NCBI RefSeq assembly: GCF_002836745.1 | Contig: NZ_PJAR01000040.1 | Location: 1 to 64,000, forward strand | Direction: 5' to 3' | DNA: 64,000 bases | From: Glaciecola sp. 33A | Lineage (GTDB): Bacteria; Pseudomonadota; Gammaproteobacteria; Enterobacterales; Alteromonadaceae | Shown: piece after piece, positions 41,860 through 50,863 of the stretch | How the letters are laid out: the number at the start of each line of letters is the position of its first letter | Numbering within the stretch: the first letter of the stretch is position 1 | Translations under genes and position numbers: made by a program | Notes under the pieces: generated by a model | The model's database searches: none | Seen by the model: only the letters and a program-made list of their open reading frames with translations | What the model was told of the DNA's origin: nothing

Positions 41860-42723
41860 ATGATTCCATCGTGTTTTGAATACCACAAAGCGACTAGCAT
41901 CGCTGATGCCATCGCGAAACTACAGGACAATGAGGATGCTAAGCTACTTGCCGGTGGGCACAGCTTGCTTCCTATGATGAAGTTACGTTTTTCTGAAGCA
42001 CCCTATCTAGTCGACATCAATGGTATAGAGGGTCTAAAGGGCATTAGTATCGATGGTGACACCATTACTATTGGTGCAATGACCACAGAAAGTGAACTGA
42101 TCAGATCGGATACGTTGCAACAGTATTGTCCACTGCTAGTGGAGGCTGCAAAGCTCGTAGCTGACCCTCAAGTTCGAAATAAAGGCACTATTGGTGGCGA
42201 TGTCGCGCACGGAGATCCCGGAAATGACCATCCAGCCGTCATGCTAGCATTGGATGCGCAGCTGGTTATTCATGGCCCCGATGGCGAACGAACGATCCCA
42301 GCAAATGGTTTTTTCTTGGGAACCTACTGGACTGCTCTTGACGAGTACGAGATTTTGGTTGCTATCAAAGTGCCGGCATTAAAGTCGGGCACTGGGCATG
42401 GTTATCATAAGCTAAAACGTAAAACCGGTGACTATGCAGTCGCAGGCTCAGCCGTAGTGGTTGAAATGAACGGTGATGTTGTGCGTGATATTCGGATTGG
42501 ATTAACCAACGTTGCTCCTATGGCAATTCGTGCCGAAGCCGCTGAAGATTTAATTCGAGGCAACCGAGTTGACGACGTTTTGTTAAAGGCCGTTGAAAAA
42601 GCGATTGTTGCGGCATGTGATCCCGCCGTCGATTTGCGCGGTGATGAAGAGTACAAGTCTCATATGGCAGCCATCATGGCTCGCCGAGCAATTATCCAAG
42701 CTATCGAAAACGCAAAGGAGTAA
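41860..42723 (+). CDS. coxM: Carbon monoxide dehydrogenase medium (FAD) subunit
   Basis: CoxM takes electrons from the 2Fe-2S clusters of CoxS to FAD and on to the quinone pool. The 287-residue protein begins [16 protein letters not shown] and carries the two FAD diphosphate motifs AGGHSLLP (residues 32-39) and [14 protein letters not shown], as in the Oligotropha enzyme, plus [15 protein letters not shown] lies 7 bases before the ATG. It is followed by coxS after two bases in the M-S-L order of form I clusters. Confidence 0.95.
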   Translation: MIPSCFEYHKATSIADAIAKLQDNEDAKLLAGGHSLLPMMKLRFSEAPYLVDINGIEGLKGISIDGDTITIGAMTTESELIRSDTLQQYCPLLVEAAKLVADPQVRNKGTIGGDVAHGDPGNDHPAVMLALDAQLVIHGPDGERTIPANGFFLGTYWTALDEYEILVAIKVPALKSGTGHGYHKLKRKTGDYAVAGSAVVVEMNGDVVRDIRIGLTNVAPMAIRAEAAEDLIRGNRVDDVLLKAVEKAIVAACDPAVDLRGDEEYKSHMAAIMARRAIIQAIENAKE

Positions 42724-42725
42724 TC

Positions 42726-43202
42726 ATGGCTAAGCAAGCAGTTTCATTTACACTCAACGGCAAAACCGTTGACGTACTCGTTGAGCCACGTGAGCTATTG
42801 ATCCATACGCTCCGAGAAAATTTAAACCAAACAGGCGCACACATTGGTTGTGAAACGTCACACTGCGGCGTATGTACTGTCGATATTGATGGTGAATCGG
42901 TTAAATCGTGCACATTATTGACTGTTCAAACCGCTGGTTCTGACGTCAAAAGTGTGGAAGGTATGGCAACTGCCGATGGACTTCATGTTATTCAGCAAGC
43001 ATTTGTTGATGAACATGGTTTGCAGTGCGGTTTTTGCACTCCCGGCATGCTAATGCGCGCCTATCGGTTCTTGCAAGAGAACCCAGATCCTAACGATGAA
43101 GAAATTCGTTGGGGCATGTCTGGTAATTTATGTCGTTGCACTGGCTATCAGAACATCATCAATGCGGTAAAAACAGCCGCTAAAAACTTACAGCAAGCGT
43201 GA
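42726..43202 (+). CDS. coxS: Carbon monoxide dehydrogenase small (2Fe-2S) subunit
   Basis: The 158-residue subunit relays electrons from the Mo-Cu site to CoxM. The plant-type ferredoxin cluster ligands are seen in CETSHCGVC plus a later Cys (KSCTLL), and the proximal cluster ligands in CGFCTPG and [11 protein letters not shown]. Length and motifs match the family. AAGGAG precedes the ATG, and the gene lies between coxM and coxL. Confidence 0.96.
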   Translation: MAKQAVSFTLNGKTVDVLVEPRELLIHTLRENLNQTGAHIGCETSHCGVCTVDIDGESVKSCTLLTVQTAGSDVKSVEGMATADGLHVIQQAFVDEHGLQCGFCTPGMLMRAYRFLQENPDPNDEEIRWGMSGNLCRCTGYQNIINAVKTAAKNLQQA

Positions 43203-43213
43203 GGTACTGAGTA

Positions 43214-45616
43214 ATGGATACAGTAGCAGATAAGCAAAAACGCGAAGACTCATTAAATGGTGTTGGTTGCTCGCGCAAACGCAAAGAAGATGCTCGTTTT
43301 ATTCAAGGTAAAGGCAATTATACCGACGACATTAAAATGCCTGGTATGTTGTTCGCAGATATGGTCAGAAGTCCGTATGCTCATGCCCGAATCATAAGCA
43401 TTAATACAGAAAAAGCATTAGCGTTACCCGGCGTACACGCTGTTTTAACCGCAGCAGATTTGAAGCCCCTTAATCTTCACTGGATGCCAACTTTGGCGGG
43501 TGATGTGCAAGCTGTTTTAGCCGACGAAAAAGTCCACTTCCAATATCAAGAAGTCGCTTTAGTTGTTGCCGATGACCGCTACATTGCTGCCGACGCAATC
43601 GATCTCGTTGAAGTAGAATATGAAGAATTGCCCGTGTTGGTTGACCCACACAAGGCAATGACCACGGAAGCTCCAATTTTACGTGAAGATCTTGTTGGCA
43701 AAATGGAAGGCGCGCACAGCACGCGTAAACATGACAACCATATCTTTAACTGGCAAGCCGGTGAGAAAGATGCAACTGACCGTGTTTTTGATGCCGCAGA
43801 AGTGACCGTATCACAGGATATGGTCTATCATCGAGTACATCCATGTCCATTAGAGACCTGTGGGTGTGTTGCGTCGATGGATAAAATAAACGGCAAGCTA
43901 ACGGTTTATTTAACATCACAAGCACCACATGTTGTTCGTACCGTGGTATCTATGCTTTCTGGTCTTCCTGAAAGCAGCGTACGCATCGTTTCCCCTGATA
44001 TTGGCGGCGGCTTTGGTAATAAGGTCGGTATCTATCCGGGTTATGTGGCTTCTATCGTCGCTTCTATCGTCTTGGGCGTCCCAGTTAAATGGGTCGAAGA
44101 CCGTATGGAAAACATTTCGACTACGGCATTTGCCCGTGACTATCATATGCGTGGCGAACTCGCTGCAGACAGCAACGGTATCATCAAAGCTTTGCGAGTC
44201 AACGTGTTAGCCGATCATGGTGCATTTGATTCATGTGCTGATCCATCTAAATTTCCTGCCGGGTTCATGCATATATGCACGGGTTCTTACGATATTCCCG
44301 TCGCGCATTTGAATGTCGATGGCGTGTATACAAACAAAGCCCCGGGTGGCGTTTCTTATCGATGCTCATTCCGTGTGACTGAAGCGGTTTACGTTATTGA
44401 GCGCACCATTGATGTTCTAGCACAGAAACTTGGTATTGATAAAGCAGAGATCCGTCGCCGTAATTTCGTTAAAAAAGAACAATTTCCGTATACAACTTGC
44501 TTAGGTTTCGAGTTGGATTCGGGCGACTACCATACTGCGCTGGAGAAAGTGCTCGATGCGGTCGATTATAAAGGCCTGCGGCGAGAACAAGAAGAAAAAC
44601 GAGCGAACGGCGAGTTAATGGGTATTGGCTTAGTCACGTTTACTGAAGTGGTTGGTGCTGGGCCTTCTAAATCTTGCGATATTCTGGGCGTTGGTATGTT
44701 CGATAGTGCTGAAATTAGGGTTCATCCTACAGGTTCAGTGATGGCCCGCATGGGCACTATTACCCAAGGACAAGGCCATCAAACAACATATGCACAAATC
44801 ATTGCTTCTGAATTGGGTATTACATCTGACGAAATTGCAATTGAGGAAGGTGATACCGATACTTCACCCTATGGACTGGGAACCTATGGTTCTCGTTCTA
44901 CGCCTGTAGGTGGTGCTGCAACAGCGGTAGCTGCGCGTAAAATTAAAGCGAAAGCAAAGAAAATAGCGGCTCATCTACTAGAGGTAAGTGAAGACGATCT
45001 TGAGTGGGAAGTTGATCGCTTTAAAGTGAAAGGTGTTCCGGGTCAAGAAAAAACCATGAAGGACATCGCATGGGCGGCATATAATAATGTACCAGAAGGA
45101 ATGGAGCCTGGTCTTGAAGCGGTTGATTACTATGATCCACCAAACTTCACTTTTCCATTTGGTGCCTACCTCTGTGTTGTCGACATCGACAAAGACACCG
45201 GCGTAACTGACATACGTCGATTCTATGCCCTAGACGACTGCGGTACACGCATAAACCCGATGATTATTGATGGCCAAATTCATGGTGGTCTTACTGAAGG
45301 ATATGCTGTCGCAATGGGACAAGAAATGCCATACGACGAGGAAGGTAACCTGCTAGGTAATACCTTAATGGATTATTTTTTACCAACCTTCGTTGAAACA
45401 CCCAAGTGGGAAACAGACTATACCGTTACACCTTCACCACACCATCCAATTGGTGCCAAAGGTGTCGCTGAGTCACCCCATGTTGGCAGTATTCCAACCT
45501 TCACTTCCGCTATGGTTGACGCCTTTGCGCATTTAGACGTCACTCACATGGATATGCCTCACAATGCCTATCGCGTTTGGAAGCAAATTAAAGCACTTGG
45601 ATTACTAGACAATTAG
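43214..45616 (+). CDS. coxL: Carbon monoxide dehydrogenase large subunit, form I
   Basis: CoxL holds the Mo-S-Cu active site that oxidises CO to CO2. The 800-residue protein has the active-site loop GGVSYRCSFRVTEA with Cys384 as the copper ligand, where form I enzymes read AYxCSFR, so only Ala has become Ser. Form II, with AYRGAGR, is excluded. Other cofactor signatures include GGGFGNKVGIYPG, GQGHQTTYAQI and the base Glu753 in GVAESPHVG. Length is close to the 809 residues of Oligotropha CoxL. The order M-S-L also marks form I. Confidence 0.95.
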   Translation: MDTVADKQKREDSLNGVGCSRKRKEDARFIQGKGNYTDDIKMPGMLFADMVRSPYAHARIISINTEKALALPGVHAVLTAADLKPLNLHWMPTLAGDVQAVLADEKVHFQYQEVALVVADDRYIAADAIDLVEVEYEELPVLVDPHKAMTTEAPILREDLVGKMEGAHSTRKHDNHIFNWQAGEKDATDRVFDAAEVTVSQDMVYHRVHPCPLETCGCVASMDKINGKLTVYLTSQAPHVVRTVVSMLSGLPESSVRIVSPDIGGGFGNKVGIYPGYVASIVASIVLGVPVKWVEDRMENISTTAFARDYHMRGELAADSNGIIKALRVNVLADHGAFDSCADPSKFPAGFMHICTGSYDIPVAHLNVDGVYTNKAPGGVSYRCSFRVTEAVYVIERTIDVLAQKLGIDKAEIRRRNFVKKEQFPYTTCLGFELDSGDYHTALEKVLDAVDYKGLRREQEEKRANGELMGIGLVTFTEVVGAGPSKSCDILGVGMFDSAEIRVHPTGSVMARMGTITQGQGHQTTYAQIIASELGITSDEIAIEEGDTDTSPYGLGTYGSRSTPVGGAATAVAARKIKAKAKKIAAHLLEVSEDDLEWEVDRFKVKGVPGQEKTMKDIAWAAYNNVPEGMEPGLEAVDYYDPPNFTFPFGAYLCVVDIDKDTGVTDIRRFYALDDCGTRINPMIIDGQIHGGLTEGYAVAMGQEMPYDEEGNLLGNTLMDYFLPTFVETPKWETDYTVTPSPHHPIGAKGVAESPHVGSIPTFTSAMVDAFAHLDVTHMDMPHNAYRVWKQIKALGLLDN

Positions 45617-45636
45617 CTAATTCGTTAGCCCGTCTC

Positions 45637-45668
45637 AAACCAGTCCTGATAGCTATCAGGACTGGTTT
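45637..45668 (+). terminator. Perfect 32-bp palindrome between coxL and coxG
   Basis: AAACCAGTCCTGATA and its exact complement meet at GC, giving a stem of about 14 bp with an AGCT loop, followed by GTTATTTTC. It lies 20 bases after the coxL stop and 31 before coxG. It can act as a partial terminator or 3' stabiliser that sets structural subunits above maturation proteins. Confidence 0.7.
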
Positions 45669-45699
45669 GTTATTTTCTTTATATTGGAATTATTAAAAA

Positions 45700-46284
45700 A
45701 TGAAAGTCGATTTAAACAAAGAGTTTTCACTGCCTGGTACTGGCCTCCAAGCCTGGACTTTCTTGCAAGATATTAGAGGTGTTGCTAGCTGTATGCCCGG
45801 TGCTGAGATTACGGAAGACCTAGGCGATGGAAATTATAAAGGTAAAGTTAAGGCAAAAATTGGACCGGCAACTATGTCCTTCAATGGCGATATTATTATC
45901 CAAAATATAGATGCCGCAAAACGTGAATTGCATATGATTGGGAAAGGACAGGACACTAAAGGTTCATCCTCTGCCACCATGGATTTACGAGCATGGGTAG
46001 AAGACAGTGACGATGGTAAAAGTGTTCTTCAAGGTGTTGCAACAGTAACCGTAAATGGCAAAGCGGCCAGTCTAGGAGGTCGAATGATGACCCAAGTTGC
46101 GGATCAAATGCTAAATCAATTTGGAAAAAGTTTTGCCAATAATGTTGCCAGCATGGGTGAAGGTGAAGAAGCTGAAATGGCGCGGGATAAAATTGCAGAG
46201 CAACCTGCGGAATTAAATGGACTCGCATTCGCTTGGTCCGTTTTTGTGGGTTGGTTTGGTAGTCTTTTTAATTCGAAAAAATAG
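45700..46284 (+). CDS. coxG: CoxG-type SRPBCC protein
   Basis: CoxG proteins have a START/SRPBCC lipid-binding fold and a C-terminal anchor. I recall work on mycobacterial CO dehydrogenase that ascribes quinone delivery to it. The 194-residue protein begins with the typical FSLPGTGLQAWTFLQDI and VASCMPGAEITED, KVKAKIGPATMSFNG, and ends in a hydrophobic helix (GLAFAWSVFVGWFGSLF). It follows coxL after the palindrome and leads the accessory genes. Confidence 0.92.
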   Translation: MKVDLNKEFSLPGTGLQAWTFLQDIRGVASCMPGAEITEDLGDGNYKGKVKAKIGPATMSFNGDIIIQNIDAAKRELHMIGKGQDTKGSSSATMDLRAWVEDSDDGKSVLQGVATVTVNGKAASLGGRMMTQVADQMLNQFGKSFANNVASMGEGEEAEMARDKIAEQPAELNGLAFAWSVFVGWFGSLFNSKK

Positions 46285-46299
46285 AGTGATTAAATACTG

Positions 46300-47193
46300 A
46301 TGACTAAAGTTAATCGCATCGCTGAGTTTCAGGGGAAATTGTCGGAGCTTGGCTACATAGCCGAACGTAATTTATCAGCAAGTCTCTTACTATTTTCAGA
46401 TATGAAACGTCCATTATTGCTGGAAGGCGATGCGGGTGTTGGTAAAACTGAAATAGCGAGGGTTATCTCTCAGCTTTATGATTGTCCTCTCATTCGTTTG
46501 CAATGTTATGAAGGTCTAGATGTTAACTCGGCGGTTTACGAGTGGAATTATCAGCATCAGCTACTCTCAATTAAAATGCTCGAAGAGCGACAGCAGAATA
46601 ACCCAAATGGCTCGATGGAGAGTGAGCTTTTTAGTGAAAAATACTTATTACAGCGGCCGTTGCTAGCGGCTATCATGCAAGAAAAGTCACCTGTTTTACT
46701 GATCGATGAAATTGACAGAGCAGATGAAGAATTTGAAGCTTATTTGTTAGAACTACTTTCAGAATTTCAAGTGAGTATTCCTGAAATAGGAACTATAAAG
46801 GCCAAATCTATTCCTTTCGTGGTATTAACATCGAACGGTACAAGAGAGTTGAGCGACGCGCTTCGGCGTAGGTGCTTCTATCATTATGTTGACTACCCTA
46901 GCTTCGATAAAGAACTTCAAATTGTCAATAAACGCGTACCTGAAATTGGTCCTCAACTTGCTCGGCAGGTGGTTGCTTTCATTCAGGATTTACGCAAGAT
47001 TGATTTACAAAAAGTGCCCGGAGTTGCGGAAACACTCGATTGGGCTGCTGCACTGTTGAATTTAGGTATTACTAGCTTAGACGAGGATATGGAGGTCATT
47101 CAAGACAGCTTAGTTTGTCTATTAAAAACACGAGAAGATTCGATGCGCTTAGAGCCTTTTGAAATAGAGCGACTGATCGCTCGCGCAGTCTAA
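46300..47193 (+). CDS. coxD: MoxR-type AAA+ ATPase CoxD
   Basis: CoxD is needed to complete the Mo-S-Cu site in Oligotropha, where it is reported to act in sulfuration as a chaperone-like ATPase. The 297-residue protein shows Walker A (GDAGVGKT, residues 43-50), Walker B (VLLIDEIDRAD), sensor (VLTSNGTRELSDALRRRC) and a C-terminal lid. It lies 15 bases after coxG and 11 before coxE, its expected partner. Confidence 0.93.
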   Translation: MTKVNRIAEFQGKLSELGYIAERNLSASLLLFSDMKRPLLLEGDAGVGKTEIARVISQLYDCPLIRLQCYEGLDVNSAVYEWNYQHQLLSIKMLEERQQNNPNGSMESELFSEKYLLQRPLLAAIMQEKSPVLLIDEIDRADEEFEAYLLELLSEFQVSIPEIGTIKAKSIPFVVLTSNGTRELSDALRRRCFYHYVDYPSFDKELQIVNKRVPEIGPQLARQVVAFIQDLRKIDLQKVPGVAETLDWAAALLNLGITSLDEDMEVIQDSLVCLLKTREDSMRLEPFEIERLIARAV

Positions 47194-47204
47194 TTTAGAG
47201 CTGA

Positions 47205-48407
47205 TTGATGACACAATCAAACAAAGTATATTGTGATGAGTTTTCTGAACATTTAACTCGCCGGGTTGTTGAGTTCATTCGTCATGCGCGTAACAATAAT
47301 TTTCGCGTTGGTATTGCTGAGCAAGTCGACGCACTCAAAGTTGCTGAGTATTGTTATATAAGCGACAAATATTCCTTTAAATTAGGCTTAAAAGCATTAA
47401 TTTGCTCGAATGAAGATGATTGGAAAAAATTCGATGAGGTTTTTAATGCGTATTGGTTGTCATCAAATACCAAACAATTCGTTCAAGCAAATCAATCTCC
47501 TGCGGCGAAGAAAAAGTCACCTGAGCAGCAAAAGCAACAATCTGAAGGAGATAGAAAGCAAACGCCTAAACCATCGTCAGCCGATACAGCCGCTGAGCAA
47601 GAAGGCGAGGATGTGCCAGAAGCGAGCGGCACCAAAGAAGGTGCAAGCTCACGAGCAAATCTTGCCAAGGAAGATTTTCATTCAATAAAAGATCCCGATG
47701 AAATGCGTAAAATGGAGCGCTTGATAGAACGTCTAGCGAAAAAAATGAAAAAACGAATTTCCCGACGTTACCAATATCAGGCAAACAAAGGCAAAATCGA
47801 CCTTCGCAGAACCATACGCAAGAGTTTACGTTACGGGGGTACACCTCTTGAACTCTGCAAAAAACGGCTAAAGCCACAGACGCCGAAACTCATTATTATT
47901 GTCGACGTGAGTCGCTCAATGGCTATGTATAGTTTTTTGTTTTTACGTTTTGCAAGGGGACTCATTAATGTGTTTAAAGATGTCCAAGCTTATGCCTATA
48001 ACACACAGCTTTTGCCAATCACCAATGCCTTAAAACAAACCGATTTAATGCGAGTTAGAAATAGCCTAGCGATGATGTCGGATGATTGGTCTGGGGGCAC
48101 TAAAATTGGCGAAAGTCTGCATAAGTTTAATCAACAATATGGGCAGAGTGTTAATAAACGCTCTTTAGTCATGATTGTTAGCGATGGCCTTGACGCTGGT
48201 CCATGCGAAGAGCTTACCAGCGAGATGCAAATACTAAAACGACGTTGCAGAAAAATTGTCTGGTTAAATCCATTACTAGGCCATGATGGATATGAACCAA
48301 TCGCTGCTGGTATGTCTGCAGCGTTGCCTTTTATTGATTTATTCGCTCCAGCCAACAACCTAGAATCACTGGCTGCACTTGAAGGTGCGTTAACTAAAAC
48401 TTGGTAG
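47205..48407 (+). CDS. coxE: VWA-domain protein CoxE
   Basis: CoxE works with the MoxR ATPase CoxD, and is linked to copper insertion into CO dehydrogenase. The 400-residue protein has an N-terminal helical part, a polar Lys/Gln/Glu-rich linker (about residues 100-165), and a von Willebrand A domain with an intact metal site: DVSRSM, Thr in WSGGTKIG and Asp in VSDGLDAG. It ends before an XdhC-like gene. Confidence 0.93.
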   Translation: MMTQSNKVYCDEFSEHLTRRVVEFIRHARNNNFRVGIAEQVDALKVAEYCYISDKYSFKLGLKALICSNEDDWKKFDEVFNAYWLSSNTKQFVQANQSPAAKKKSPEQQKQQSEGDRKQTPKPSSADTAAEQEGEDVPEASGTKEGASSRANLAKEDFHSIKDPDEMRKMERLIERLAKKMKKRISRRYQYQANKGKIDLRRTIRKSLRYGGTPLELCKKRLKPQTPKLIIIVDVSRSMAMYSFLFLRFARGLINVFKDVQAYAYNTQLLPITNALKQTDLMRVRNSLAMMSDDWSGGTKIGESLHKFNQQYGQSVNKRSLVMIVSDGLDAGPCEELTSEMQILKRRCRKIVWLNPLLGHDGYEPIAAGMSAALPFIDLFAPANNLESLAALEGALTKTW

Positions 48408-48426
48408 CACGTTAAGGAAAAACAGC

Positions 48427-49314
48427 ATGATTAATTCAACCGAACTGGAACTAAAAGCAGAACAATTACTTCAACAAGGGAAGCACTTTACTTTGGTCAC
48501 AGTAGTTCGTTGCGAATCACCAACGTCAGCAAAACCGGGGGCAAAAGCAATAGTTACTTTTGAAGGGGACATTTTTGGTTGGATAGGAGGCGGTTGTGCA
48601 CAGCCAGCTGTTATTAAAACCGTACGAGAATGCATTAAGACAGGACAACCACAGCTGATTAGAGTCACCCCGACGCATCAAACTGCGTTGGAAGATGGTA
48701 TCGTCAAATTTAATATGGCGTGCCACTCAGGTGGGACCTTAGATATATTTATAGAGCCAATTACTGTGAAACCATTATTGTTAATTATAGGGGCCTCTCC
48801 GGTTGCCCAAGCCTTATCAAAAATTGCCTCTATGTCTGGTTTTGAGGTTACTGTTGCGGCAGAAGACACATCTAATGCGCTTTTTTCCAGTGCGGTGAGT
48901 GTGCTCGACAGCCTTGAAATATCGGACGGACATTTTAATCGTATGCCATACGTTGTTGTGTCAACTCAAGGAAAACGGGATGAAGCGGGCCTAAAAGCGG
49001 CATTGAAAATCGCGTCACCCTATACTGCATTGGTGGCTAGTTCAAAAAAAGCGATAAAGCTATTAGAAAAGGTGGCTGTGACAACGTTTTCGTCGGACGC
49101 AATCAACAATGTTCGGTATCCAGCAGGCCTTAAAATCGGAGCCAATACGCCAGAAGAAATCGCTGTTGCGCTGTTAGCTGAGCTTATACAGTTTAAAAAT
49201 GCTAGAAGCGAGAGTATGTATACTCCGCCTGACATACAAAACGAGAGCGCTAATACGAATTCTGAGTTAGCAGCCAAGCCGCCTGAATCGAGCAGTTGCT
49301 GCTCATCTAAATGA
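48427..49314 (+). CDS. XdhC/CoxF-like maturation protein, copy 1
   Basis: XdhC proteins bind molybdenum cofactor and hand it, often sulfurated, to molybdoenzymes. The 295-residue protein has the XdhC N-terminal domain with FGWIGGGCAQPAV and a C-terminal Rossmann domain (LLIIGASPVAQAL) with IGANTPEEIAVALLAEL. It ends in an unusual Cys-Cys-containing tail (ESSSCCSSK). It shares four bases with the next gene. By order it corresponds to coxF; the exact name is uncertain. Confidence 0.88.
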   Translation: MINSTELELKAEQLLQQGKHFTLVTVVRCESPTSAKPGAKAIVTFEGDIFGWIGGGCAQPAVIKTVRECIKTGQPQLIRVTPTHQTALEDGIVKFNMACHSGGTLDIFIEPITVKPLLLIIGASPVAQALSKIASMSGFEVTVAAEDTSNALFSSAVSVLDSLEISDGHFNRMPYVVVSTQGKRDEAGLKAALKIASPYTALVASSKKAIKLLEKVAVTTFSSDAINNVRYPAGLKIGANTPEEIAVALLAELIQFKNARSESMYTPPDIQNESANTNSELAAKPPESSSCCSSK

Positions 49315-49967
49315 CAAATATAATGACTTCAAAACGATTATCTTGCGTGTTATTGGCCGCCGGCCTTTCGTCGAGGATGGGAGAACAAAATAAACTGCTA
49401 ATCAATATCGAAGGACAATCACTGGTTCGCAGAACGGCACAATTATTGGTTGACTACGGACTGGATGAAATTGTCGTGGTTGTTGGACACGAAGCTACGT
49501 TAGTTGCCAGTGAGTTAATTGATTTGCCTGTCAGTTTAGTAGAAAACCACGACTATCGTGAAGGCCAAATGACTTCCGTGTATACTGGTATAAAATCACT
49601 AACTAAAAATACAGACGGCATTATTATTTGCCTGGCAGATTTAGTATTACTTGATAAGGCAGATTTATACGCAATGCACTTAGCGTTTGATAAATGTACA
49701 ACATCGATATTGGTTCCACAATATTTAGGTGAAAGGGGCAATCCGATTATTTTGGATCATTCGCAGCGTCAAGCTATCCTCAACGGTGAGAAAAACTTGG
49801 GGTGTCGTAAGTTAATCCAAAAACAACCTCAAGAAGTCACTGTATTTGAAGCTCAAAACGACCACGTTACCTTTGATTTAGATACGCCGGAAGCACTGCA
49901 GAATGTCAGGCAACGATTGCAGCACAAAGAGTATGATACAAAACAACCGCGTGCTCGCAATGCATGA
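49311..49967 (+). CDS. MocA/MobA-like molybdenum cofactor nucleotidyltransferase
   Basis: The 218-residue protein is an NTP transferase of the MocA type, which adds CMP to molybdopterin for CO dehydrogenase and xanthine-oxidase family enzymes. The nucleotide-binding start is LLAAGLSSRMGEQNKLL; VVVGHEA, REGQMTSVYTGI and LADLVLLDK follow, then RGNPIIL. Form I CO dehydrogenase uses the cytidine dinucleotide cofactor, so this activity fits. ATGA overlap with the XdhC-like gene implies coupling. Confidence 0.9.
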   Translation: MTNIMTSKRLSCVLLAAGLSSRMGEQNKLLINIEGQSLVRRTAQLLVDYGLDEIVVVVGHEATLVASELIDLPVSLVENHDYREGQMTSVYTGIKSLTKNTDGIIICLADLVLLDKADLYAMHLAFDKCTTSILVPQYLGERGNPIILDHSQRQAILNGEKNLGCRKLIQKQPQEVTVFEAQNDHVTFDLDTPEALQNVRQRLQHKEYDTKQPRARNA

Positions 49968-50008
49968 CCGTAATGCATAAATAAGTATGTACTTAAAGAG
50001 AAATAATT

Positions 50009-50860
50009 ATGGCTCGTAGTATTTTCGACATCATGAATGATATGCAACAGAGGCAAGAACCATTTGCTGTGGCAACGGTTGTAGACACCTATGGTTCAGT
50101 TTCAGCAAAAACAGCTTCCAAAGCTATTATTGATGCTCAGGGTCGAGTCGTCAGCGGCTGGATAGGAGGGGGCTGTGCCGAATCAAGCACTTGCGAAAAG
50201 GCCATTGAATGTATTGAAACAAATCAAACAGCGATGATGGAAATTGACTTAGATGATGAAATGTTGGGTGCAGGAATGCCTTGTGGAGGCGGTATGAAAG
50301 TCTATGTAGAGCCTGTGTTACCGGAGCCTACTATATGGGTTATGGGGCATGGCAAAGTAGCTGAAGTAATTTGTGCTATGGGCGATATACTAAGCTATCG
50401 AGTGATCGTAAATGACCTTGGTGCTACGCGGGATAAATTTCCTGCTGCCGAGCATATCATTACCGATGATCTAGATTATAGTCAATTAACACCTAAGCCA
50501 AATGACTATGTAATAATAGCGACACAACATAAAGGCGACCATGAGTCTATTAAACAAGCACTGAGTTGCGATGCGGGTTATATAGCGCTTATAGCTAGCC
50601 GCAAGCGTGCAAGACTGGTATTGGATTATTTACGCGAAGAACACGTTAGTGAAGATGAGATTAGTCGCGTCGTTGCACCCTCAGGCTTAGATTTAGGTCC
50701 GCAAACACCAGAAGAAATTGCGTTGTGTATTTTGAGTGAAATTACATTGTTGCGTCGCGGTGGCACAGGCATAAGAAACAGAGATAAATTGTTGGTGGAA
50801 GATGCGGGCGGGGCGGTCGCGACACTACACCAAGCTCATAAACTGGCGGCTGGTGAATAA
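50009..50860 (+). CDS. XdhC/CoxI-like maturation protein, copy 2
   Basis: The 283-residue second XdhC protein has SGWIGGGCAESSTCEKAIECI, here split at the Cys pair near residue 60, MPCGGGMKVYVEP, a Rossmann motif VMGHGKVAEVI and LGPQTPEEIALCIL. It is closer to a canonical XdhC than copy 1. The two copies may act on different steps or as a pair. It lies 3 bases before the desulfurase gene. Confidence 0.9.
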   Translation: MARSIFDIMNDMQQRQEPFAVATVVDTYGSVSAKTASKAIIDAQGRVVSGWIGGGCAESSTCEKAIECIETNQTAMMEIDLDDEMLGAGMPCGGGMKVYVEPVLPEPTIWVMGHGKVAEVICAMGDILSYRVIVNDLGATRDKFPAAEHIITDDLDYSQLTPKPNDYVIIATQHKGDHESIKQALSCDAGYIALIASRKRARLVLDYLREEHVSEDEISRVVAPSGLDLGPQTPEEIALCILSEITLLRRGGTGIRNRDKLLVEDAGGAVATLHQAHKLAAGE

Positions 50861-50863
50861 AAA

